Part shown: piece by piece, positions 15,595 to 23,374 of the stretch
Layout: each line of letters begins with the position of its first letter
How positions within the stretch are numbered: position 1 is the stretch's first letter
Origin: an uncultured Microbacterium sp.
Lineage (GTDB): Bacteria; Actinomycetota; Actinomycetes; Actinomycetales; Microbacteriaceae
Length of the DNA: 34,697 nt
Assembly (NCBI RefSeq): GCF_947632095.1
Contig: NZ_CANROA010000024.1
Span: 1 to 34,697, forward strand
Direction of reading: 5' to 3'
Position numbers and translations under genes: made by a program
The notes under the pieces: generated by a model
What the model saw: only the letters and a program-made list of their open reading frames with translations
What the model was told of the DNA's origin: nothing
The model's database searches: none

Positions 15595-16650
15595 TCAGCG
15601 GTTGCGCAGGCGCACCATGTGGGTCTGCGCGTCGGTGTTGAGCTCGGCCAGTTTGTCCCGCGACTTCAGGAAGTCGGAGAAGGACTTGTACCCCAGGGGC
15701 TTCTCGTTGAACGCCGGGTCCATGCGCTTCATGAGGTTCTTGATCGTCGAGCTGTGCAGCCAGTCGTCGCCGTCGCTCTTCTCATGGCCGAGCCCCAGTG
15801 CGCGCTCCAGGAGGGCGGTCGCTTCGGTCTGCTCGGGCGTCTTCGGGATGGAGGATCCCGCCTCCTCCTTCTTGGTCGGTGCGGCCTTCGCCGGTGCCTT
15901 CTTCGCAGCGGCGCCCGTGGCCGCCGTCTTCTTCGCCGGCTCCTTCTTGGCCGCGTCGGCGGTCTTCGCCTTCGCCGCGGCGGGGGCCGCGGCATCCGTC
16001 TTCTTCGCGGCTTCCGCCGCTGCGGGCTTGTCCGCCGTCTTCTTCGCTGCGGGCTTGGCCGCGGCGGGCTTCTGCACGGTGGGGCGACGGATGCCGGGGA
16101 GCGAGTCGTAGGAGGTGAACTCATCGACCGCCGCGGCGAGGGACTTCGCCGTGGAGCCGGCGACGCCCACGCCGATCACGTAGCGCCCGAGGCGCTTGCA
16201 GCGCTGGGCGAGGGGGACGTAGTCGCTGTCGCCGGCGACGATCACCACGTGCGTGAGATCGGGCAGGCGGAACATGTCTTCCACGGCATCCACCGCGAGG
16301 CGGATGTCGGCGCCGTTCTTCGCGTACGCCGCCGCGGGGAACAACTGCACGAGATCGATGGCGCGGGCCACGAGCTGCGAGCGGTAGTCGGCGTTGACGG
16401 GCGAGGACCAATCGGCGTAGGCGCGGGTGAGCACGAGCGTGCCGAAGGACGCGGCGTAATCGATGATCGAGCCGACCCCGATCACCGCCTGCGCGAGCCT
16501 CTCGGCGATCTCGGGGTCGTCGGGGTTCTCGCTGATGCGCTGGCGGTCCTTGCTGTAGGCGTTGCGGCCGTGCACGCGGTCGTACCAGCTGATGACGATG
16601 TTGTCGAAGTCGAGGTAGACCGCCACGCGGGCGTCGGCGTTGTCAGTCAT
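15595..16650 (-). CDS. NYN-domain putative RNase with OST-HTH domain
   Basis: A 351-aa protein in three parts. Residues 1-185 are a NYN/PIN-like nuclease fold with the acidic set in VAVYLDFDN (D14, D16), GADIRLAVD (D115) and VAGDSDYVPL (D141, D143). Residues about 191-266 are a Lys/Ala/Pro-rich histone-H1-like linker with repeated AAKK and PAKK units. Residues 273-351 resemble an OST-HTH/LOTUS winged helix (LLERAL...WLHSSTIKNLMKRMDPAF...YKSFSDFLKS), which binds RNA in other proteins. The architecture matches LabA/DUF88 proteins. The ATG at 16650 overlaps the Gfo/Idh stop by eight bases. It probably cleaves or binds RNA in the cytoplasm; the target is unknown. Confidence 0.92.
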   Translation of the reverse strand: MTDNADARVAVYLDFDNIVISWYDRVHGRNAYSKDRQRISENPDDPEIAERLAQAVIGVGSIIDYAASFGTLVLTRAYADWSSPVNADYRSQLVARAIDLVQLFPAAAYAKNGADIRLAVDAVEDMFRLPDLTHVVIVAGDSDYVPLAQRCKRLGRYVIGVGVAGSTAKSLAAAVDEFTSYDSLPGIRRPTVQKPAAAKPAAKKTADKPAAAEAAKKTDAAAPAAAKAKTADAAKKEPAKKTAATGAAAKKAPAKAAPTKKEEAGSSIPKTPEQTEATALLERALGLGHEKSDGDDWLHSSTIKNLMKRMDPAFNEKPLGYKSFSDFLKSRDKLAELNTDAQTHMVRLRNR

Positions 16651-17644
16651 CGCTCGACACCTCGGAGGGGTAGCGGACCCCGATCTGGGTGCGGATCTCG
16701 TCGAGCAGACCCATGATCGCGACGCTCTCGGAGATGGGCAGGGCGAGCGATCCGCCGGCCGGGTCGCCATGGAGCACCGCTCCCTCGGCGGCGAAGGCCT
16801 GGTACTGCATGCCGCGGCCCTCGACGTGCGATTCATAGCTCTCGCGGACCTCGCCATCGGGACCGACGAGGCGGAAGCCCGTCGGGCAGTACCAGACGCG
16901 ATCGATCTCGATGCGCGCCTCGGTTCCGATGATCGTCGCGGTGTTGGGGCCTGCGGCGCGCGAGGAGGACAGCGTCGTGGAGACCGCGCCGCCGGCGTGC
17001 GTCATGACGGTCGCGATCTCGGCGTCGGCACCCGTCTCGATCAGACGGGCGCTGGCCTGCACGCTCACGGGGGCGCCGAGCACATCCCAGACGAACGACA
17101 GGGGGTAGATGCCGAGGTCGAGCAGGGCCCCGCCGCCGAGCTCCAGCGCGTTGAGACGGTGCGCGGGGTCGGAAGGCAGCAGCTGCGTGTGATCGGCCAT
17201 CACCGCGCGGATCTCACCGAGAGCACCGGCGGCGAGGATCTCACGGATGCGGACCATGTGCGGCAGGTACCGTGTCCACATGGCCTCCATCGCCATGAGG
17301 CCGCGCTCGGCGGCGAGGCGCTGGAGGTCGTCGGCCTCGGCACGGTTGACGGTGAAGGCCTTCTCGACGAGGACGTGCTTGCCGTTCTCGAGGGCGAGTC
17401 GGGCATCGGCGTGGTGCATCGGATGCGGCGTCGCGACGTAGACGATATCGACATCGGGGTCCGCGACCAGCGACTCGTATGAGCCGTGGGCGCGAGCGAT
17501 GCCGAACTTCTCGGCGAAGGCATCGGCGGATGCCTGCGACCGTGAGCCGACCGCAACGAGGTCCAGACCCGCGGTGCGCAGATCGGACGCGAATGCATGG
17601 GCGATGCCGCCCGTTGCCAGGATTCCCCACCGAAGACCAGTCAT
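16643..17644 (-). CDS. Gfo/Idh/MocA family oxidoreductase
   Basis: A 333-aa NAD(P)-dependent oxidoreductase. A Rossmann segment GILATGGIAHAFA (residues 7-19) is followed by VAVGSRSQASADAFAEKFG, DIVYVATPHPMHH and KHVLVEKAFTVN. The usual EKP of this family is EKA here, as in dihydrodiol-dehydrogenase-like members. The C-terminal sheet domain includes LGGGALLDLGIYPLSF, typical of the family substrate face. It starts four bases after the LLM oxidoreductase stop with no clear ribosome binding site, which suggests translation reinitiation. The ORF can be extended upstream, but that would run into the LLM gene. Substrates in the family are sugars, inositols or diols; none can be assigned here. Confidence 0.9.
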   Translation of the reverse strand: MTGLRWGILATGGIAHAFASDLRTAGLDLVAVGSRSQASADAFAEKFGIARAHGSYESLVADPDVDIVYVATPHPMHHADARLALENGKHVLVEKAFTVNRAEADDLQRLAAERGLMAMEAMWTRYLPHMVRIREILAAGALGEIRAVMADHTQLLPSDPAHRLNALELGGGALLDLGIYPLSFVWDVLGAPVSVQASARLIETGADAEIATVMTHAGGAVSTTLSSSRAAGPNTATIIGTEARIEIDRVWYCPTGFRLVGPDGEVRESYESHVEGRGMQYQAFAAEGAVLHGDPAGGSLALPISESVAIMGLLDEIRTQIGVRYPSEVSSDD

Positions 17645-17648
17645 GATC

Positions 17649-18707
17649 TCAGCGTAGAGCAGATGACAGCGCCTCCTGCGGGACGAGCGGGAAGACCTGC
17701 TCGGCGATGCGATCGAGCTCCTCATCCAGGGGCGACGCCTGGATGAGCAGCAGATCGATTCCGGCATCCGCGTATTCGGCGATCCGCTCGGCGACCTGCT
17801 CGGCGGTTCCGACGAGGTTGGGGCGCAGACCGCGGGTTCCGACGGAGTATTCGCGGCGGCTGACCTCGAGCGAGAGGTGCGAGTTCGCGCGGAACTGCTC
17901 GAACGATGCGTAGCCGGGAGAGTTCTGATCGACGGTCGTGATGCGCTCCAGCTCGCGCAGCGCCTCGGCCTCGGTGTCTCGGACGATGACGTAGGCCGGC
18001 ATCCCGAACTCGGCGATGGGACGGCCGTGGATGCGTTCGGAGCGAGCGTTCATGTCGGCGACGTTGCGGCGGGCTTCGTCGAGGGTGCCGCCGTGCATGA
18101 CGTAGGCGCCGGCGAAATTCGCGATCGCCTCGCGGCCGGCATCGCTCTCGCCTCCGGCGAAGACGATCGGCGCGGCGGAGGGCTTGGGCTCGACGATCGT
18201 GCCTTCGAGTCGGTAGTGCTCGCCGGCGTAGGAAAACGGGGTCGATGACCAGAGGCCCTCGAGCACCTCGACGAACTCGCGCGCCTGGTCGTAGCGGGCA
18301 TCGTGCGCGGGGAAGTCGCCGCCGAACTGGCGAGCCTCCTCCGCCCACCAGGCGGCGACGACATTGAGGGCGATGCGTCCCGGGGCGATCGTGTCGAGCG
18401 TGGAGACGGTCTTGGCGAGCACCGCGGGAAGGTGGAAGCCCGGGCGGACGGCGGTCATCACGCGCAGGTGATCGGTGACGGCAAGGATCGCGGCGGACAG
18501 CGACCAGGCCTCCAGGCTCGGAGCCTCCACGCCCTTGCGGTCGTTGAGGTACAGCTCGGGGACGAGCGTGGTGTGGAATCCGAGCCGGTCGGCCTTCACC
18601 GAGACCTCGCGGATATGCTCCCAGGTCGCGGCCATCCGCCCCTCATCCGTGACGTTGCGCAGGAAACCACCGTAGACGGGGGTCCAGTATCCGAGATTGA
18701 TGCCCAT
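17649..18707 (-). CDS. LLM-class flavin-dependent monooxygenase, sulfone/sulfonate type
   Basis: A 352-aa luciferase-like TIM-barrel enzyme expected to use FMNH2 supplied by a separate reductase. Family landmarks are the N-terminal LGYWTPVYGGFLRNV, LRVMTAVRPGFHLPAVLAKTVSTLDTIAPGRIALNVV (about 80-116), HDARYDQAREFVEVL, PIVFAGGESDAGREA and the C-terminal NLVGTAEQVAERIAEYADAGIDLLLIQ. These are shared with SsuD and SfnG, which split sulfonates or sulfones to release sulfite or sulfinate. CTGGAGA lies before the ATG. Its position 13 bp after a MetY-type gene supports a sulfur role. Where SsuD has Arg226-x-His228, this protein reads PAY, so its substrate may differ. Confidence 0.88.
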   Translation of the reverse strand: MGINLGYWTPVYGGFLRNVTDEGRMAATWEHIREVSVKADRLGFHTTLVPELYLNDRKGVEAPSLEAWSLSAAILAVTDHLRVMTAVRPGFHLPAVLAKTVSTLDTIAPGRIALNVVAAWWAEEARQFGGDFPAHDARYDQAREFVEVLEGLWSSTPFSYAGEHYRLEGTIVEPKPSAAPIVFAGGESDAGREAIANFAGAYVMHGGTLDEARRNVADMNARSERIHGRPIAEFGMPAYVIVRDTEAEALRELERITTVDQNSPGYASFEQFRANSHLSLEVSRREYSVGTRGLRPNLVGTAEQVAERIAEYADAGIDLLLIQASPLDEELDRIAEQVFPLVPQEALSSALR

Positions 18708-18720
18708 GATTCTCCAGAGG

Positions 18721-20013
18721 TCAGGCGTGCGCGAGAGCGCGGTCGAGGTCGGCGATCAGGTCGGCGGGATCTTCCAGCCCCGCGCTGAGCCGAATGGTGT
18801 TGAGGGAGATCCCGGCGGCGGCGCGCTGCTCGGCGCTCAGGTGCGAGTGCGTCATGGATGCCGGGTGGTTGACGAGGCTGCGTGCATCGCCGATGTTCGC
18901 GACGAGCCGGAACACCTCGAGAGCGTCGATGACGGTCGCCACGCGCGGGTGCGGGAAGGCCTCTTCTGCGCCGACGAGATCGACGGAGAACACCGAAGGG
19001 GCGCCGTGCGGCAGATAGCGCTGGGCGAGGCCGTGCCAGGGGTTGTCCGCCAAACCCGGGTGATGGACGGCGGCGATCTTCGGATGCTGCGCGAGGTGTT
19101 CCGCGAGGATCAACGCCGTCGCCGATTGGCGGGCGACGCGAAGATCGAGCGTCTCGATGCCCTGCAGGATCTGCCACGCGTTGAACGGCGACAGGGAAGG
19201 TCCGAGATCATGCACGTACTTGGTCTTGAACAGCGGGACGAACGCCCGGCCGATGCCGAAGCGCTCCTGCAGCACAAGATCGCCGAAACGCGGATAGGGG
19301 CGGGTGAACTGCGGCCACTTCTCGGGCTCCGCGCCGAAGTCGAACGTGCCGAGATCCACGACCACGCCGCCGAGCGAGGACCCGTGTCCGGCGAGGAACT
19401 TCGTCGCGGAGTGCACCACGAAGTCTGCGCCGTGCTCGACAGGGCGCACGAGATAGGGCGTGCCGACCGTGTTGTCGATCACGAGGGGAATGCCCGCTCC
19501 CTGCGCGATGTCGGCGATGGCGCGGAAATCGAGAACCTGCGCGATGGGGTTCGCGACGGATTCGGCGAACAGGACGCGCGTCTCGGGGCGGATCGCCTGG
19601 CGCCAGGCATCCGTGTCGTCCTGATCGACGAAGGTGACCGGGATGCGGAGATCCGCGAGCGTGTCCTGCAGCAGATCGACCGTTCCTCCGTAGAGCTGCT
19701 CGGCGGCGACGACATGCCCGCCGCGACCGACGAGGGCCAGCAGCGTCAGGGCGACCGCGGCCTGTCCGGAGGCGACAGCGGCGGCCGATGCACCGCCCTC
19801 GAGAGCGGCGACGCGCTCCTCCAGGATGAGCTGCGTGGGACTCGCGCTGCGGCTGTAGAGATTCCCCGGGGTGCGAAGCGCGAAGACATCGGCCGCATCG
19901 GCGAGTGAGGCGAATTCGTATGCGGCGGTCTGGTGGATCGGAGGCACCGCGCTGTTCTGCGGGACGGCGGCGTCATAGCCGGTCTGCACCTGAGCGGTGG
20001 AGAACGCACTCAC
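18721..20013 (-). CDS. metY: O-acetylhomoserine sulfhydrylase (Cys/Met metabolism PLP enzyme)
   Basis: A 430-aa cytoplasmic PLP enzyme that makes homocysteine from O-acetylhomoserine and sulfide, bypassing cystathionine. The length and motifs fit MetY better than MetB: TGYD at 11-14, NSAVPPIHQTAAYEF at 20-34, the phosphate-binding YSRSASPT at 53-60, ASGQAA at 81-86, VIDNTVGTPYL at 178-188 and the Schiff-base lysine in SATKFLAGHG (K205). I choose GTG at 20013 because it has GGAG nine bases upstream and overlaps the hydrolase stop as GTGA. Upstream codons would add a non-homologous Arg/Gly-rich extension. It is followed by an LLM monooxygenase, which could release the sulfur this enzyme fixes. 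Confidence 0.92.
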   Translation of the reverse strand: MSAFSTAQVQTGYDAAVPQNSAVPPIHQTAAYEFASLADAADVFALRTPGNLYSRSASPTQLILEERVAALEGGASAAAVASGQAAVALTLLALVGRGGHVVAAEQLYGGTVDLLQDTLADLRIPVTFVDQDDTDAWRQAIRPETRVLFAESVANPIAQVLDFRAIADIAQGAGIPLVIDNTVGTPYLVRPVEHGADFVVHSATKFLAGHGSSLGGVVVDLGTFDFGAEPEKWPQFTRPYPRFGDLVLQERFGIGRAFVPLFKTKYVHDLGPSLSPFNAWQILQGIETLDLRVARQSATALILAEHLAQHPKIAAVHHPGLADNPWHGLAQRYLPHGAPSVFSVDLVGAEEAFPHPRVATVIDALEVFRLVANIGDARSLVNHPASMTHSHLSAEQRAAAGISLNTIRLSAGLEDPADLIADLDRALAHA

Positions 20014-20717
20014 GCCGTGAACTCCGGCGACCGTGCACCGACCGGGACCGGCTGCACGATCAGTGCGCGCGGATCGCCCGTGCGCAACCGCTCCAGCCAC
20101 AGCACGATGGTCGCCGCCACACTGCGGTGCGAGGCGTCGTTGAGGGCATCGTGCAGACCGTCGACCGTCTCGTGGAGAGTGAGATCGGGGACCGCGCGCA
20201 GTGCCTCGACCGCCTCCTCGAACGGAGAAACCGGATCGGCGCCGCCCTGGAACGCGATCACCGGCACACCGATCGCGGCCAGGTCCGCAGCATCCGGCAG
20301 GGAATCGGAGACGCTGTGCGACGATCGGGCGGCGTCGGTGGCCAGAACCCCGAGATGCAGCGGGCAGGCCGTGCGCTGAGCATCATCGGGTGCGTCGGCG
20401 AGATCGACGACGAGGCCCGCGATGATCGCAGCATCCGCCGTCGCACCCTGCGCGAGCACCCGCAGCACCGACGACGCACCGGCATCGGAGCCGGCGAGCA
20501 CGCGCACGCCGCCCTCGACGATGCCGAGCCAGGATGCCGCGGCCTCCGCATCGCCCTCGAAGACGGCGACCGAGTACCCATCGGCGCTCAGGCGCCGGCC
20601 GAAGCGCTCGTAGACGGGGGCGCGCTCGCCGCGTCCCGTGACGAGGGCGATCGTGCCGCGCACGCGCTCGGCCGGCCAGAGGGCGGAGGGGGAGAAATCG
20701 GTGCTCATGCGGTCCAT
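20010..20717 (-). CDS. Alpha/beta-hydrolase-like protein with Asp at the nucleophile site
   Basis: A 235-aa protein with the monoacylglycerol-lipase-like layout: TIALVTGRGERAPVYERFGRRLSADGYSVAVFE, an elbow VLAGSDAGAS (76-80 for GSDAG), a later acid in GGADPVSP and a His in DGLHDALND. The elbow Ser of GxSxG is replaced by Asp (D78). That would suit a dehalogenase-type mechanism or a non-catalytic role, but not a serine esterase. Two ATGs (20717, 20708) are possible; neither has a good ribosome binding site, so the start is uncertain by three residues. It is first in the minus-strand cluster, coupled to metY by a GTGA overlap. In methionine gene clusters this place is often held by a homoserine acetyltransferase, but this protein is too short and lacks those motifs. 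Confidence 0.78.
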   Translation of the reverse strand: MDRMSTDFSPSALWPAERVRGTIALVTGRGERAPVYERFGRRLSADGYSVAVFEGDAEAAASWLGIVEGGVRVLAGSDAGASSVLRVLAQGATADAAIIAGLVVDLADAPDDAQRTACPLHLGVLATDAARSSHSVSDSLPDAADLAAIGVPVIAFQGGADPVSPFEEAVEALRAVPDLTLHETVDGLHDALNDASHRSVAATIVLWLERLRTGDPRALIVQPVPVGARSPEFTA

Positions 20718-20794
20718 GTTCTGGGGCGAGGGCGGCCCGAGTCACCGATGTGTCGAACTGTTTCGATCCGTGTCGTCCCGCATCGTCATCCCTG

Positions 20795-20822
20795 TTGCGC
20801 GGGTCTGCAGCGGCCCTACGTT
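20795..20822 (+). promoter_or_regulatory. Candidate leaderless promoter of the Opp-type ABC operon
   Basis: TTGCGC (20795-20800), a 16-bp spacer and TACGTT (20817-20822) form a plausible -35/-10 pair. Seven bases later comes the ATG of the binding-protein gene, with no Shine-Dalgarno sequence, so the mRNA is probably leaderless. A 5-bp inverted repeat TCGAA-CTGT-TTCGA lies upstream at 20753-20766 and could be an operator for both divergent operons. I do not recognise the site for any known sulfur regulator. Confidence 0.5.
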
Positions 20823-20829
20823 CGCATCC

Positions 20830-22350
20830 ATGACTCCACGAAACCGCCTCGCACCGTTCGCCGCGCTGACCGTCGCCGCCCTCGCTCTCACCGGTTGCGC
20901 GACGGCATCATCGGGCTCGACCGGCAGCGACACCGGCACATCGCTCACCTGGGGGTGGCGCCTGCCGACGAGCTGGGATCCCGTGACGTCGATCGCCGGG
21001 TGGGACACGCACGCCCTCGCCCTCGTCTACGACGGCCTCACGCAACTCGATCCCGCGGGCGAGCCGGTTCCGGGGCTCGCCGAGACCTGGGAGTACAACG
21101 AGGAGGGAACCGCGGTGACCTTCCACCTGCGCGAGGATGCGACCTTCAGCGACGGATCTCCCGTGACGTCCGAATCCGTGCGTTTGAACATCGAGCGCGG
21201 TCAGAACCAGGAGAACTCCACGCTCGCCGGTCAGCTGCGCATCGTCACCGGGGTCGAGGAGATCGATGCGCACACCGTCACCGTCCACCTCGACCAGACC
21301 GACTACCAGGTGCCCTACCTCTTCGCCGGCAAGACCGGTTTCATCGTGAACCCCGCCGCCTTCGATGACGTCGAGTCGCTGGCCACCCAGCCCGCGGGCG
21401 CCGGGCCGTTCGCCCTGACCGAGTACGTGCCCAACGCGCACGCCGCCCTCGAGAAGAACGACGAGTACTGGGACGCCGATCGCATCTTCATCGACGAGCT
21501 CGACGTCGTGCCCGTCGCGGATGACACCACGGCAGTCGCCGGCATCACATCCGGGCAGTGGGACGTCTCGATCATCCCGGCCTCGCAGGCGCAGGCGGCG
21601 GAGAACGCCGGCCTGGACGTCGAAGAGATCAAGGCATTGACCGTGCGGGCCCTCGACGTCGACTCCACGGTCGCGCCCTTCGACGACCAGCGGGTGCTGC
21701 AGGCCATCAGCCACGCGACCGATCGTCAAGCGCTCGTCGATGCGATCTACTTCGGGCACGGCACACCGAACTGGCAGCCGTTCCCCGACGGGTACGTCGC
21801 GTACAACGAGGACCTCGACGACCTCTACCCCCACGACATCCCGGCGGCGAAGGCGCTTCTCTCCGAGGCCGGCCATCCCGACGGCATCGACATCTCGCTC
21901 ATGCTCGCCGAGGACGACACGGCGCTCGCCGAGCTGCTGCAGGCGCAGTGGGCCGAGGCCGGCATCCGCGTGACGTTGAACGTGCAGTCCGCCTCCGCGG
22001 CATCGCAGAACTACGTGCAGCGCACCTACCCGCTGGTTCTCGACAGCTACTCGGGACGCCAGTCGCCGTTGCAGGCGCTCGAGGTGCTCTACGGCCCTGA
22101 GGGACTGATGAACCTGGGGCGCCAGACGCCGGACGCGCTCACCGAGGCGATCGACATCGCTCGGGCCACCCCGACCGATGACCCCGAGTACGCGCAGCGC
22201 CTGCAGGATGCCGTCGCGATCGGCGTCGAGCTGCAGCCGAACACCTTCCTGTTCAGCTGGCCGCGCATCCTCATCCACGATGACCGCATCACCGGCATCC
22301 AGCACTGGCTCGACGTGCAGCGCTGGGAAGACGTGAAGGTGGAGGGCTGA
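20830..22350 (+). CDS. Opp/Dpp-type ABC substrate-binding lipoprotein
   Basis: A 506-aa family 5 (SBP_bac_5) solute-binding protein. An N-terminal signal ends in the lipobox LTGC (C23). GLAETWEYNEEGTAVTFHLREDATFSDGSPVTSESV (about 80-115) is the classic SBP_5 opening. Later segments are QPAGAGPFALTEYVPN, NDEYW, VLQAISHATDRQALVDAIYFG and AKALLSEAGHPDG. ATG 20830 is chosen because it begins the signal peptide and fits the leaderless promoter. The family binds peptides, nickel, glutathione and many other ligands, so the solute is not readable. It heads a six-gene operon that ends in an SsuD-like monooxygenase, which hints at a sulfur compound. Natural SsuA proteins belong to a different fold family. 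Confidence 0.93.
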   Translation: MTPRNRLAPFAALTVAALALTGCATASSGSTGSDTGTSLTWGWRLPTSWDPVTSIAGWDTHALALVYDGLTQLDPAGEPVPGLAETWEYNEEGTAVTFHLREDATFSDGSPVTSESVRLNIERGQNQENSTLAGQLRIVTGVEEIDAHTVTVHLDQTDYQVPYLFAGKTGFIVNPAAFDDVESLATQPAGAGPFALTEYVPNAHAALEKNDEYWDADRIFIDELDVVPVADDTTAVAGITSGQWDVSIIPASQAQAAENAGLDVEEIKALTVRALDVDSTVAPFDDQRVLQAISHATDRQALVDAIYFGHGTPNWQPFPDGYVAYNEDLDDLYPHDIPAAKALLSEAGHPDGIDISLMLAEDDTALAELLQAQWAEAGIRVTLNVQSASAASQNYVQRTYPLVLDSYSGRQSPLQALEVLYGPEGLMNLGRQTPDALTEAIDIARATPTDDPEYAQRLQDAVAIGVELQPNTFLFSWPRILIHDDRITGIQHWLDVQRWEDVKVEG

Positions 22351-22354
22351 TCGG

Positions 22355-23374
22355 ATGACCACCGTGACCGTGGCGCCCCCGGCGCCGGAGGAGGAGGAAA
22401 CGCGGGTCGCCCGACGCGCATGGCCGGTCGTCCGCCTCGTCCTCACATCGCTCGGCACCGCGGTCACCGTGTTCGTCCTCGCGACGTTCGCGACGTTCGC
22501 CCTGGGCGCCGCAAGCGGATCGAACCCGGCGGCCGTCGCGCTGGGAGAGGTCGCCACGCAGGAGGACGTCGATCGTCTCAACGCGGTCTTCGGACTCGAC
22601 CGGCCGTTTCTCCTGCGCTACCTCGATTGGATCGCCGGCGCGCTGACCGGCGACCTCGGCAACAGCTGGTTCACCACGATCCCCGTGTCCCAGAGCATCG
22701 CGCAGGCATTCCCCGTGAGCCTGTCGATCGCCGGCGGGGCGATCCTGCTCGCACTCGTCTTCGGTTTCGCCGGCGGGGTGCTCGCCGCCGTCAACCGCGG
22801 CAGCATCATCGACCGGGCAGTCACCCTGCTGAGCACGGTCTCCGCCACCGTTCCCGCCTTCGTCGCGGCGATCGCCCTGATCCTGCTCTTCGCCTACGCG
22901 ATCCCGATCTTCCCGGTGGCCGGATACGTCCCGCCGCAGCAGAGCATCATCGGGTGGCTGAGCTGCCTCGTGCTGCCGTCGCTCGCGCTCAGCCTCGACG
23001 CCAGCGCGGACATCGCCCGGCAGCTGCGCACATCGCTCGTCGGCACGCTGCGGGAGAACTTCATCACCGGCGCACGGGTGCACGGCCTGGGGCCGTCGCG
23101 GATCATCTGGCGGCACGCGCTGCCGATCGCCGCGGCGCCCGCGCTCGCGGTGCTCGCGGTCCAGACCCCGCGACTCATCGGCGGAGCCGTGATCACCGAG
23201 ATGATCTTCGGGATGCCCGGACTCGGGCAGCTCGCGAACCGCTCGGCGCTGCAGGGGGACATCCCCGTGGTCCAGGGCGTGCTCCTCGTCACGATCGCGA
23301 TGGTCGTCATCATCGGCGTGAGCATCAACATCGTCATCTCCCGTACCAGCGGGACCGTTCGGAGCGCCGCATGA
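22355..23374 (+). CDS. Opp/Dpp-type ABC permease (DppB-like)
   Basis: A 339-aa inner-membrane permease with about six helices and the OppB/DppB landmarks: LNAVFGLDRPFLLRYLDWIAGALTGDLGNSW (about 69-100), the ATPase-contact loop GARVHGLGPSRIIWRHALP near 238-256 and TEMIFGMPGLGQL. An N-terminal Pro/Glu-rich cytoplasmic tail of about 25 residues precedes the first helix. GGAGGG eight bases upstream overlaps the end of the binding-protein gene. Its stop overlaps the next start (ATGA). It pairs with the following DppC-like permease. Confidence 0.93.
   Translation: MTTVTVAPPAPEEEETRVARRAWPVVRLVLTSLGTAVTVFVLATFATFALGAASGSNPAAVALGEVATQEDVDRLNAVFGLDRPFLLRYLDWIAGALTGDLGNSWFTTIPVSQSIAQAFPVSLSIAGGAILLALVFGFAGGVLAAVNRGSIIDRAVTLLSTVSATVPAFVAAIALILLFAYAIPIFPVAGYVPPQQSIIGWLSCLVLPSLALSLDASADIARQLRTSLVGTLRENFITGARVHGLGPSRIIWRHALPIAAAPALAVLAVQTPRLIGGAVITEMIFGMPGLGQLANRSALQGDIPVVQGVLLVTIAMVVIIGVSINIVISRTSGTVRSAA

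Noticed and set aside
15850..16080. The repetitive CTTCTTCGC-rich stretch as a DNA repeat array
   Set aside because: It is explained by the Lys/Ala/Pro-rich linker of the NYN protein; the units are irregular and keep the reading frame.
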